From: Stomoxys calcitrans
Taxonomy: Eukaryota > Arthropoda > Insecta > Diptera > Muscidae
Assembly: GCF_963082655.1 (NCBI RefSeq)
Contig: NC_081553.1
Location: forward strand, 31,917,114-31,981,113
Direction of reading: 5' to 3'
DNA length: 64,000 nt
Made by a program: the position numbers and the translations under genes. The stretch's first letter is position 1, and each line of letters opens with the position of its first letter. A model generated the notes under the pieces. It was not told the DNA's origin. It did not search any database and saw only the letters and a program-made list of their open reading frames with translations. This document shows positions 1 through 10,295 of this stretch, in pieces.

Positions 1-52
1 GTTAGCCCTTGTTCCTTAGTGGAATGTTCATGGGCAAAATTTGCATTTGAAT
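1..52 (+). mobile_element. SINE 3' tail fragment
   Basis: The window opens inside the 3' tail of the tRNA-headed SINE family found elsewhere here. The tail motif GGAATGTTCATGGGCAAAAT matches the ends of the copies at 6.8 kb and, inverted, at 18.87 kb. The head lies outside the window. Confidence 0.7.
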
Positions 53-199
53 AGCACTATGGACATGCACTGAAGCCAGTATACTTATGCACTCTAAAAG
101 TAAAAGTAAAGAAGAAGAAAATTTCAAGTTGGGAATCTGCAATTGTCTTCCATACCACACCCCTAAGTTGGTTCATGTCTGGTACCGAGCCCCCATCTA

Positions 200-770
200 G
201 GTACAGGCGCCTCATCATCTTCCCCACATGCTATCACTTGCCGCACCGATTTTGCATAAGTGAGCTCGTAGTCCTATGTGCCCCGTTATGACACCAAAGG
301 CTATACTGACCTCATTCTCACTCTCGCGATCTGGATCACCCCATAGGATTTTCGCCGTCCTACCGACTGTTTCGGCGTTTGTCGTCCACGCCCTTAACTT
401 CGACGGCGTCGAACCGAAAGGCTTCGGGTTAACCAATTTTTCCGACGGCAGTTCTCTGGCCTTCATTGCCAAATCGTCTGCTCTTTCATTCCCGTTTACT
501 CCGTTATGGCCCGGCACCCAAACGATGCGGATTGCCCCATCCTCAGAGAAGTCGTTAGTCTTCTTCTTACACTGCAAGACTGTTCGGGACCTTGCCCTTC
601 TGCATGTTATTGCCCTTATGACCATTTTACCGCAAAGATTTTCACGCTTGACGTCCTCGCGCTAGCACCACACCACCTCACACATTCCATGATCGCCCGG
701 ATCTTCAGTCTAAAACAGATCTCAGTCCCTAGATTCTCAATGTAGACCCCTAGGCCCAATCTGTCCCATA
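200..770 (-). pseudogene. RNase H domain of an R1/Jockey-like non-LTR retrotransposon (decayed)
   Basis: On the minus strand, 625 to 215 encodes a 136-residue frame with the C-terminal RNase H signature VWVPGHNGVNGNERADDLAM, followed by a tail typical of non-LTR ORF2 proteins. The upstream part (770-626) carries the earlier RNase H segment in other frames, so there are frameshifts. RNase H would remove RNA from the RNA-DNA hybrid during retrotransposition. This is the most 3' piece of a minus-strand ORF2 relic that runs back to about 2800. The Pro-Gly-His and Glu-Ala/Arg-Asp motifs are visible. Clade assignment (R1 versus Jockey-like) is inferred by eye. The copy cannot encode an intact protein. 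Confidence 0.8.
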
Positions 771-2340
771 GCTGTGATCCATCCGTGTAACATGATCTTC
801 CATTGCCAAATCGTCTGCCCTTTCATTTCCCTCTACTCCATTATAGCCCGACACCCAAACGATGCGGATTGTGCCATCCCAAGAGAAGTCGCTAATCTCA
901 TTCTTACACTGCAAAACTGTTCGGGACTTTGCCCTCCTGGATGTTATTGCCCTTATGACCATTTTACTGTAAAGATGTTCACACTCGACGTCCTCGCGCA
1001 AACACCACACCACCTCACACATTCCGTAATCGCCCGGATCTTCAGTCTAAAACATATCTCAGTCCCTGTATTCTCAATGTAGACCCCTAGGCCCAATCTG
1101 TCCCATAGCTTTGATCCATCCCTGTAACATGATCTTCCAGACGGTGCCCTCCTGAATGTTATTACCCGTATGACCATTTTACTATACGTAAAGATGTTCA
1201 CACTCGAAGTCATCGCGTTAGTACCACACCACCCCACGCATTCCGTGATCGCCCGGATCTCCGACTGCAGGACACTGTTATGGTCAGGCAGTTTAAAACA
1301 GATCTCAGTCCCGGATCTTCGGCTGCAGGACCCAATAATGGTCAGGCAGTCTAAAACAGATCTCAGTCCCTGGATTCTCAATGTAGAACCCTAGGCCCAC
1401 TCTGTCCCCTAGTTTTGATCCATCCGTGTAACATGATCTTCCAGACGGCAATACTAGTGTTCCGTCAATCCAAGACTGTGCCGCTGACAGTAGTGCCTCG
1501 CACTCGACCTCAAGTGTCATCTCAGGTATCCGATCGGGGACCTCTTCCTTTCCTTCCACGTTAGTACCGCACCACTACATGCATTCCCTGATCTCCCGGA
1601 TCTCCGCCTGCAGGTCCGCATCATGGTCAGGCAGTCTAAAACAGTTCTCAGTCTCTGGGTTCTTAATTTGGAACCCCCGGCCCACTCTGTCCGCGCAACA
1701 TGATCTTCTGGACGGCAATACTAGGGTTCCGTCAATCCAAGGCTTTGCCGCTGGCAGTAGTGCCTCGCACTCGACCTCAAGTGTCGTCTCAGGTATCCGA
1801 TCGGAGACCTCTTCCTTTCCTTCCACGTTAGTACCGCACCACTACACGCATTCCGTGATCGCCCGGATCTCCGCCTGCAGGTCCGCATTATGGTCAGGCA
1901 GTCCAAATCAGATCTCAGTCTCTGGGTTCTCAAATTAGACCCCCTGGCCCACTATGTCAGCGCAACATGATCTTCCATACGGCAATACTAGGGTTCCGTC
2001 AATCCAAGACTGTACCGCTGGCAGTAGTGCCTCGCACTCGACCTCAAGTGTCGTCTCGGGTATCCGATCGGGGACCTCTTCCCTTTTTTCCAGGTTAGTA
2101 CCGCACTACCTCACGCATTCCCTGATCGCTGGATCTCCGCCTGCAGGTCCGCATTATGGTCAGCCAGTCTAAAAAAGTTCCCAGTCTCTGGTTTCTTAAT
2201 TTAGACCCCCCGGCCCACTCTGTCCGCGCAACATGATCTTCCCGACGGCAATACTAGGGTTCCATCAGTCCAAGACTGTGCCACTGACCTCATGTGCCAT
2301 CTCAGGTATCCCGTCGAAAACCTCTTCTCTTCCTTCCATG
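770..2340 (-). repeat. Tandem array of RNase H-derived units (about 267-337 bp)
   Basis: The marker CATGATCTTC and its neighbours recur near 791, 1128, 1432, 1699, 1966 and 2232. Spacings are 337, 304, 267, 267 and 266 bp. On the minus strand each unit encodes part of an RNase H domain, for example SCYTDGSK (first catalytic Asp) near 1440 and LEVECEALL (Glu region). At 790-800 the frame runs from the last RNase H motif (GNERADDLAM) straight back into the domain start (DHVTRMDHS), which is a direct tandem-duplication joint. 267 bp is 89 codons, so the frame is kept between units. Units differ by point changes and small indels, so the array is old. Confidence 0.8.
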
Positions 2341-2810
2341 TTTCCTATCGTCGCCTCGATTATACCGCGATGGTATGAGCTGCTCTCATCCTCAATCCAT
2401 TCTCCCATCGCCTTAAGTTTCATAGCACATCATTAAACGGTCCTTCGATGTCAATGCAAACCGCCAATGGGTACGCCTTGGCATCGAAGGATTTTTCTAT
2501 TTTATACACAACCTCGTGCAGGGCAGTCTCCACCGACCTTCCCTTGACATAGGCATGCTGTTTGTATTTAAACAGTTCGCTGGATGTCCTACTCTTTACC
2601 ATGATACCCCCTTTGCGTTCCATGGCTTTGAGTAGAAAGGACGTAAGACTTATAGGCCTGTAGACCTTTGGTGTCGCCTAACTTGCCTTAATGGTCTTGG
2701 GTGTAACCACAACCCTTGCCTCCTGTCAGGTTTTCGGAGTATATGCATGTCCTATGCACGCTGTTGCCAGATGAGGCGCCAGATAGTCTGCCTATTTCTC
2801 CAGTAACGCC
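2340..2810 (-). pseudogene. Reverse transcriptase N-terminal fragment, R1-like non-LTR element
   Basis: Minus-strand frames encode RT palm segments: a PKVYRPISLTSFLLKAMER-like stretch near 2620-2680, then KQHAYVKGRSVETALHEVV and the motif A region VCIDIEGPFNDVL ending near 2422. The upstream portion (2800-2680) matches the plus-strand copy at 59.56-59.80 kb almost word for word, so both belong to one family. The RT motifs after motif A (GxPQG, YADD, thumb) are missing; the sequence passes through a short linker (2340-2420) into the RNase H array. There are stops near 2690-2730. The piece is dead and internally deleted. Confidence 0.75.
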
Positions 2811-3643
2811 AGAAAGCTTCCAGGAGGCACGTCGATTGGTACATCGATGGAAGGATCAACGTACGAACTTGAGATTGACCTTGACTTTAACCTAAAGGCT
2901 TGGCGTTGCAATATGTAGCAAACGGTAGGCCTCCCTTTGGTGATAATTATAAAAAAATATTTTAATATTTTCCAGCTCATCACCCATTGTTATTGATTTC
3001 CCTTTCACCAGCAATTTGCAGGTTTAAAAATGGTCCCTCCCTTATCCCTCACTTCCTTAATCCTAATACAAAGTGATGTGAACTATGCCATCAGATTTTA
3101 TGTTGCACAATTGACACGCACCATGTTTGTGGCTGATTTGAAATTTCCTCCGAGTCGAAGAGAAGATCTTTATGTTTTTATCAGCCCGAAAAGAAATTTC
3201 CGTGGGGGGGTGGGGGCGAAATTGCGAGGGTTACCAGCAGCTGAAGTGTTAAACTGGTAGTTCAAGTACCCAACTGAACGGGGAGACGATATTAAAATTC
3301 TGTTCATGTCTGTCATTGATTTGTCACATATTTGAGTGTCTATTTGTATGGATTTGTTTGCGGAATTTTCTCAGTGAGGATTTTTCTGTGCGTTTTTTCT
3401 TTTTTTTTGCCAGCTCTTTGCTTGCCTGCTTGTTTGTCATGGTATTGGTGTTTCCTGTTTCCGGTACAAATGTCAGTTTGAGTATTCATATCAGTGTCGC
3501 TGTTGTCAATGTTGTCTATGTCACTAGTGGTGGTGTTGCCATTGATGGTGTCGTTGTTCTTCAAATGCTAAACACATGTCTGAAATGTTTATGCAAATTT
3601 ATTTGATTGCTTATGGTTTGTTTAATCTTGCCACATACTAACC

Positions 3644-3674
<31 letters not shown>

Positions 3675-4404
3675 TCGCACACATATGCCTGGTGTCAGAA
3701 CATTCCACACATTTCCACACAGCCCATTCTCATTGCCAAATAAAAAAGGGGTGATAGAGATTTGTGTCAATATGTGATGACGCGGTCGTCGTTCAACACA
3801 TCCTTGAACAAATTGAAATTTATTAGTTTGCAAATAATCCTTGACAATTTTTCAATATTACATATCTCTCATATTACATATGTGTGAGTGTTTGTATGTA
3901 TTTGGTTTTGTGTTATGAACTCATTTATTGGTATTCATTTTTTTTTATAAGATTTTTTTATCTCTCTATAGATGGTGTATTTAGTATGTGTACATTTCAA
4001 AAAACATATGTAATAGCTGGCTTTGGAAACTATGATTGAGTTGTGTATTTACATAGAGAGGTGAAAAGTAGATTGAGGAAAATGTAAGCAGTTGGAATTG
4101 CTACGAGTTTTTCATACTCATCAAAACATGGATAGACATTTGGATTAAAATATCTGTATCCAATACTAAAATAAAGTCAAATCTATTCTCAATTGTTGTA
4201 AGTTTCCCAAACTGTTATGGCCCCGCGATGTGACCGACTTTTTGTCTAATTTATCCGTAAGTACTCTACTTACTCTACTTTGAAAAATGATATTCAACAA
4301 AGTCCATTGTGTCTGGAAAGAAGGGGGATTTTTCGATAAGAAAAATTGTCCCATATCACTTGGCAAATGACCACATATGGGTTATATCAAATGACCACAT
4401 TATT
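2811..4404. other. Spacer with no recognised gene
   Basis: No coding domain, RNA gene or repeat family was recognised on either strand. It includes a run of T around 3400 and a CA dinucleotide tract (3645-3675). Frames such as 3316-3606 have no recognisable domain. Confidence 0.5.
3645..3675. repeat. (CA)n microsatellite
   Basis: Uninterrupted AC repeats of about 15 units, read directly from the sequence. Confidence 0.95.
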
Positions 4405-4861
4405 GCAAATTACTCAAGTCGGGCGAACTATGGGAGCTTTATCTAAATCGAAACCGATTTCGATTAACTCTAAAAGTAGTGGTAGTCGTCAAGAAAAGTG
4501 TTGTGCATTTGGGAAGATTGGTGAATAAATGTGCTTGCCGCGGCTCAAGAAGTAAAAATCGGGCGAAAAATATATTTGAGAGCTACATCTATATCTGAAC
4601 CGATGGTTACGAAATTCACCAGTGATGTCGAGAGCCATAAGAAAATCCTTCCTAACAAATTTCATGTGAATAGGTTTGGCCACATAATTGCAATATAAGT
4701 TCAAATGGGATTAATCGGAGCTGTGTCTTAGTCTGAACCGATTTCGACCAAACTCCTTATAGAGCAAAGCGCTAGGCAAAATTTTGGCTAGATTGGTCAA
4801 TAAAGTGCTTGCAGTGGCTCTAGAAGAAAAACTCAGACGATATCTTCTTCTTCTATTATAA
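4405..4861 (-). repeat. Degenerate DINE-like tandem units, diverged subfamily
   Basis: About three diverged units keep the hallmark order: a GAGCTxTATCTAAATC-like stretch, ACCGATTTCGA, then AATTTxGxGAxxATTGGTxAATAAA and a GGCTC(A)AGAAG segment. They abut the 3' terminus of the B element that begins at 4862. Divergence is higher than in subfamilies A, B and D. Confidence 0.5.
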
Positions 4862-6783
4862 AACAAGTAAAAAGGCGTTAAGTAAGTAAGGGCCGAACTT
4901 TGGATACCCACCACCTTTCGTCATAATCCGGTGAAAAAATGCATAATTTATGCCCCCATGGCAACTTAATCGAAATATGGTTCGACTTGGACCAAATTCG
5001 ACACAGATATTGAGCGGTCTAACAAGCACAAGCCATTGTTCAATTTCGCAGAACAAAATAATTCTGGTAATCATATCCAAATATAGACCGATCTGAACCA
5101 TATACAACACGGATGTCGAAAGGCCTAACATAAGTCACTGTGTCAAATTTCGGTGATATCGGATAATAAATGTGACTTTTATGGCCCCAAAACCTAAAAC
5201 AAAGAGATCGGTCTGAGCCGATCTGTGCCATATAGCAGAAGTATGTCAAGGGGCTTAACTTAACTCACTGTCCCAAATTTCAGCAAAATCGGATAATAAA
5301 TGTGGCTTTTATGGGCCTAAGACCCTAAATCGGAGGATCGGTCTATATGGCAGCTATATCCAACTCTGAACCGATCTGGGCCAAATCGAAGAGGGATGTC
5401 GAAAGGCCTAACACAACTCACTGTCCCCAATTTCAGCAAAATCGGATAATAAATGTGGCTTTTAAGGGGCTAAGAACCTAAATTGGAGGATCGGTCTATA
5501 TGGCAGCTATATCCAAATCTGGACCGATCCGGGCCAAATTAACGAAGAACGTCGAAGGGCCTTACGCAACTAAATGTCTCAAATTTTAGCAAAATCGGAT
5601 AATAAATGTGGCTTTTATGGGCCTAGGACCCTAAATCGGAGGATCGGTCCATATGGCAGCTATATCCAAATCTGGACCGATCCGGGCCAAAGTAACGAAG
5701 AACGTCGAAAGGCCTAACACAACACGCTGTCCCAGAATTCAACAAAATCGGATAATAAATGTGGCTTTTAGGGTCTAAGGCCCTAAATCGCCGTACCGCT
5801 CTGTATGGGGGCTATAACAAGATATAATCCGATATAGCCCATCTTCGAACTTACCCTGCTTATGAACAAAAAAAGAATTTGTGCAAAGTTTCAGATCAAT
5901 ATATCTATTTTTAAAGACTGTAGTATGATTTCAACAAACAGACATACAGACATACTGATGGACAGACAGGTGGACAGATAGACGGACGGACATGGGCCTA
6001 ATTTCAGCGAAATCGGACAATAAATGCCTCTTTTATGGGCCCAAAACCTTAAATCGAGAGATCGGTCTATATGGCAGCTATATTCAAATCTGGACCGATC
6101 TAAGCCAAATTGAAGAAGAATATTGAAAGGCCTAACACAACTCACTGTCCCACTCACTTACTCACTGTTTTGGAGAAATCGGACAATAAATTCGCCTTTT
6201 ATGGGCCTAAGACCTTAAATCGAGAGATCGGTCTATATGGGGGCTATATGAAGATATAGTCCGATATAGCCCATCTTCGAATTTAACCTGCTTTTGGACA
6301 AAAAAACTAGTCTGTGCAAAGTTTCAGCTCAATAGTTCTATTTTTAAAGACGGTAGCGTGATTTTAACAGACAGACGGACGGACAGACAGACAGACGGAC
6401 GGACAGACGGACGAACGGACGGACAGACCGAGAGAGAGTCGGACGGACAGATGGACGGACAGATGGACGGACAGACGGACGGACGGACGGACGGTCGGAC
6501 AGACGGACGGGCAGACGGACAGACGGACAGACAGACGGACGGACGGACAGACGGACGGACAGACAGATGGACGGACAGACAAACGGACGAACGGACAGAC
6601 AGACGGATGGACAGACGGACGGACGGACGGACAGACAGATGGACGGACATGGCTAGATCGTCTTAGATATTTGCGCTGATCAAGATCATATAAACTTTAT
6701 AGGGTCGGAAATTAATATTTCGATGTATTGCAAACGAAATGACAAAATGAATATACCCCCATCCTTCGGTGGTAAGTATAAAA
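4862..6783 (-). mobile_element. DINE-1-like element, subfamily B, fused double copy
   Basis: The minus-strand 3' end (ACTTGTT complement, imperfect hairpin, TACCCACCACC) is at 4862-4920, and the 5' end (ATACCCCCATCC... in complement) is at about 6760-6783. Between them are 153-bp units carrying the CCATAAAAG marker (here CTTTTATGGGCC). One microsatellite block at 5935-5992 ends at GGACGGACATGG and is followed directly by further 153-bp units, then by a second, much longer block at 6364-6655. The copy therefore looks like two elements fused after loss of one 5' terminus. Non-autonomous: no Rep/helicase coding is present. Confidence 0.8.
6364..6655. repeat. GGAC/AGAC tetranucleotide microsatellite block
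   Basis: About 290 bp of GACG/GACA tetramers with few interruptions. It occupies the position of the short GTCC/GTCT block found near the 5' end of every other DINE-like copy, where it is usually 30-120 bp. The long Asp-Gly-Arg-Thr and Ser-Val-Arg-Pro frames across it are translation shadows. Confidence 0.9.
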
Positions 6784-6890
6784 AGGAGTTTCCTTATCAT
6801 TGAGCTTAAACTTGAATCGGACAGCACTGATTGGCATGTGAGAAGTTTGCCCATGTTCCTTAATGGAATGACCATGGGCAAATTCGTAAT
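6778..6890 (+). mobile_element. SINE 3' half
   Basis: Contains AAAAAGGAG, CTTATCATTGAGCTTAAAC, AATCGGACAGCACT and the tail GGAATGACCATGGGCAAA. It matches the 3' part of the SINE at 33.8 kb. It is squeezed between two oppositely oriented DINE-like elements. Confidence 0.8.
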
Positions 6891-6894
6891 TTTG

Positions 6895-8226
6895 TTATAC
6901 CCTTCACCATAGGATGGGGGTATACTAATTTCGTCATTCTGTTTGTAACACCTCGAAATATGCGTCTAAGACCCCATAAAGAAAATATATTCTTGATCGT
7001 CATGTCATTTTAAGTCGATCTAGCCATGTCCGTCCGTCTGTCCGTCCGTTTGTCCGTCTGTCGAAAGCACGCTAATTTTCGAGGGAGTAAAGCTAGCCGC
7101 TTGAAATTTCGCACAAATACTTTTTATAAGTGTAGGTCGGTTGGTATCATAGATAGGCCAAATCGGTTCATGTTTCGATATAGCTGCCATATAAACCGAT
7201 CTTGGGTCTTGACTTCTTAAGCCTCTAGAGGGCGTAATTCTCGTCCGATTTAACTGAAATTTTGCACGTAGTATTCTGGTAAGACTTCCAACAATTAGGC
7301 TAAGTATGGTCCAAATCGGTCAATGTTTTGATATAGCTGCCATATAAACCGATCTTGGGTCTTGACTTCTTGAGCCTCTAGAGGGCGCAATTCTTATCCG
7401 ATTTTATTGAAATTTTGCACGTAGTGTTTTGGTATCACTTTCAACATCTGTGTTAAGTATGATTCAAATCCATTCATATTCTGGTATAGCTGTCATATAA
7501 AACGATCTTGGATCTTGACTTCGAAAGCCAATAGAGCGCGCAATTCTCATCCGATTTGGCTGAAAATCTGAATGAAGTGTTTTGTTATGACTTCCAATAA
7601 CTGAGATAAGTATGGCGTACATAATCTGGTATAGCTGTCATGTAAACCGATCCTTGATCTTGACTTCTTGAGCCTCTAGAGGGCGCAACTACCCTCCGAT
7701 TTATCTGAAATTTTGCATGAGGTGTTTTGTTATAACTTCCAATAACTGTGCTTAGTATGGTGTAAATCGGTATAGAACCTGATATAGCTGCCATATGAAC
7801 CGATCTGGAATTTTGACTTCTTGAGCCGTTAGAGGGAGCAATTATCATCCGATTTGGCAGAAATTTTGTACAACGTCTTCTCTCATGACCTTCAACATAC
7901 GTGTCCAATATGGTCTGAATCGATCAATAGCTTGATACAGCTCCCATATAAACTTATCTCTCGATTTTGTTTCTTGAGCCCCTACAAGGCGCAGTTCTTA
8001 TCCGAATGAACTGAAATATTACACAATGACTTCTACAATGTTATGCATTCATTTATGGTCCGAATCGGACTACAACTTGATATAGCTCTAATAGCATAAC
8101 AGTTCTTATTCAATATTCTATGTTTGTCTAAAAAGAGATACCGCGCATAGAACTCGACAAATGCGATCAATGGTGGAGGGTATATAAGATTCGGCCCGGC
8201 CGAACTTAGCACGCTCTTACTTGTTT
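6895..8226 (+). mobile_element. DINE-1-like element, subfamily A, near full length
   Basis: 5' terminus ATACCCTTCACCATAGGATG, then CCATAAAG, a TTCTTGATCGTCATGTC segment, a short GTCC/GTCT block (7026-7065) and conserved AGTAAAGCTAGCCGCTTGAA. About five to six tandem units of 153 bp (marker CTCTAGAGGGCGCAATTCT) follow. The 3' end has GATCAATGGTGGAGGGTAT, the hairpin TTCGGCC-C-GGCCGAA and terminal ACTTGTT. A useful reference copy for subfamily A. Confidence 0.85.
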
Positions 8227-10295
8227 TTTTCCTGGTGTGCGCACGTTCAGCGTTCAGAGACAATTGGCTTGGTGGATGGAGCCTATGGTTATGAGAAAGT
8301 GGTGTGATCTGAGGGTGACCATCAGATCTGCGTCGACTACCGTTATATTAGCTGAACTCGAGAAATTACCCATTATCCTGTTTGGAATGTCTTCATTTAT
8401 GCTGCTGAATGGGGAGACGTCTCTGTTCGTCTCTAAGACCTAAGTGCCAGAAGCCATGGCGAATATCAAATATCACACGAGTATGGGTTTTTCGCCCACG
8501 GTCAGTTCTCCAATATCAGACGATAGCCATTGGACATACAGAAATTGGTTAGTGTAAAAGTTGTATAGTTCCCGGTATCTCCTGATCTGTCAGCAATAAT
8601 CTATAACCCAAAGTAGTCTTCTTTTAACCTCTAGGCAATTTTGACCATTTTATACTCCACCAATCAATGAATTACAAGTACAACGTGCCCGCAGAATCCC
8701 TGGTGGTGATTGCCACAGGTTTGATTCAACCAAAATTATCACCTCTTTATTTGGTTTCTCAATAGAATCTAAAATTAGATTTAAACACTTTTAACTGTTC
8801 TCTTTTACTACCACTCTTTTAATTAGAAAATTTTTAGTGTCATCAGTTTCCATTGCCAAAATAACTACGCTGGAAATTTACATTTAGCCAAAAATGCATC
8901 TCCTACCTTGCAAACTTCTTAAAGTGCATCGATGCACATTGGCACAGAGTAAAGCTACATTCAATTTCGTTTTTTTTTTTTTTTGATTTTCTTTTTCAAT
9001 AAATCTACGATTAAAACGCACTAAAAAATCCTCTTTTCACACCATAACTGCAGCCTTGCACAATGCGACATTCTCTAAATGTCTTTTTAATTCCAAGTAC
9101 GGATTTTAAATCCCCCGAAAAAAAACGAAGTCGAATTTCCACCTGGAATAGTGACCATCTTGGTGCAATTTAGATTTTCTAGGATTATGCTAAACATCTC
9201 ATCGCCATGGCCATAGTCAGCGTCAAGTTTCTTTGGCCAGCCATTGAATTTTTATGTCCTTGCTTTTTATTGCAGTGGTTTAGTTTTATTCCTTTGATTT
9301 GTGAAAATCTCAATATCACGCAAATGGTTTGTTGAAGGGATCAACGAAAATGCTGGGTATGAAGCGCTGCGTTTTTTTTTTTTTTCATCATGTAGCCTTT
9401 ATGCTGCCACTGGCTATGCCACTGCTACTCAGTTTTTCTTTGCTCAGTTGCGGGTGAGATTTTTGTAAATTCAATTTGAAGGAGCACTTAAAAGGAGCAG
9501 TACTCGTCCTGAATACAATCAAAGTGACACTTTAATAGTTTATACGTTTTTTTTTTTTTCGGCAAGAATGTTTTTCGCCATGTCCTTTGATGACGGCGTC
9601 CCTTGCTTCCGTTTCGATGGTGATGATGCTGATGGTCAATCTAGCAGAAAATTAAGTTGCTATAATGTGATGGCGTTGGCGATGACGTTGGCCATGCCAT
9701 TGCGAATGCGAAAAATGACGGTTCGCAGCATAAAATCTGCTCCTATCGAGTGTTTTTAATGTTCCTCCAACACGGAGTACGGGAAATCTTGAGAAGTGTA
9801 AACGGAAACAGCGATAAAAGGAGTCATAAGACAGAGAGAAGAGAACAAAAGGGAAATGCAATTTATGCATTTCATATATTTTGTGGTATTTACTCTGCAA
9901 GAGCCCTTGGCAGTTTCCTTAAAGGTTTGTGGTTAATTCAGGAACCCCCTTCAAAGAAATAAGGGGGGGCGGGTGGAATATAAGTCAGACGCCAATACAA
10001 AAGGGAAATATTTGCCATTCTTGCACTTGGTAAGGAAGATATCGCTTAAAAAGCACTTGCTTTTATTGCTATAGATTCGGTTTTATGCCATTGTATAGTG
10101 TTTTTTATTTGGTGACAAAAGACTTGTTAATACCACCGAGATCAAAAGAAAATCTAATAATTAATGCGGAAAAAAGCTGTGCTACAGAATTACCTCAAAT
10201 CCTTACTCGATTAGGAGACTTAGACAGTCTTGAATATTGCCTTTAGTATTTTCCTAATAACACCCTACTTGAACTTTCCATAGTATGTGTATCAT
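8227..10295. other. Spacer with no recognised gene
   Basis: Unique-looking AT-rich sequence with several T runs (about 8970, 9372, 9550). Frames at 8237-8443 and 9568-9759 show no recognisable domain and lack support as genes. Confidence 0.5.

Noticed and set aside
215..625. RNase H frame as a cellular RNase H1 gene
   Set aside because: The motif wording and its place after RT fragments in the same orientation are those of a non-LTR ORF2, and it is tandemly multiplied and frameshifted.
6324..6666. Long low-complexity frames (Thr-Asp-Gly-Arg and Ser-Val-Arg-Pro repeats)
   Set aside because: Translation of a tetranucleotide microsatellite on both strands.
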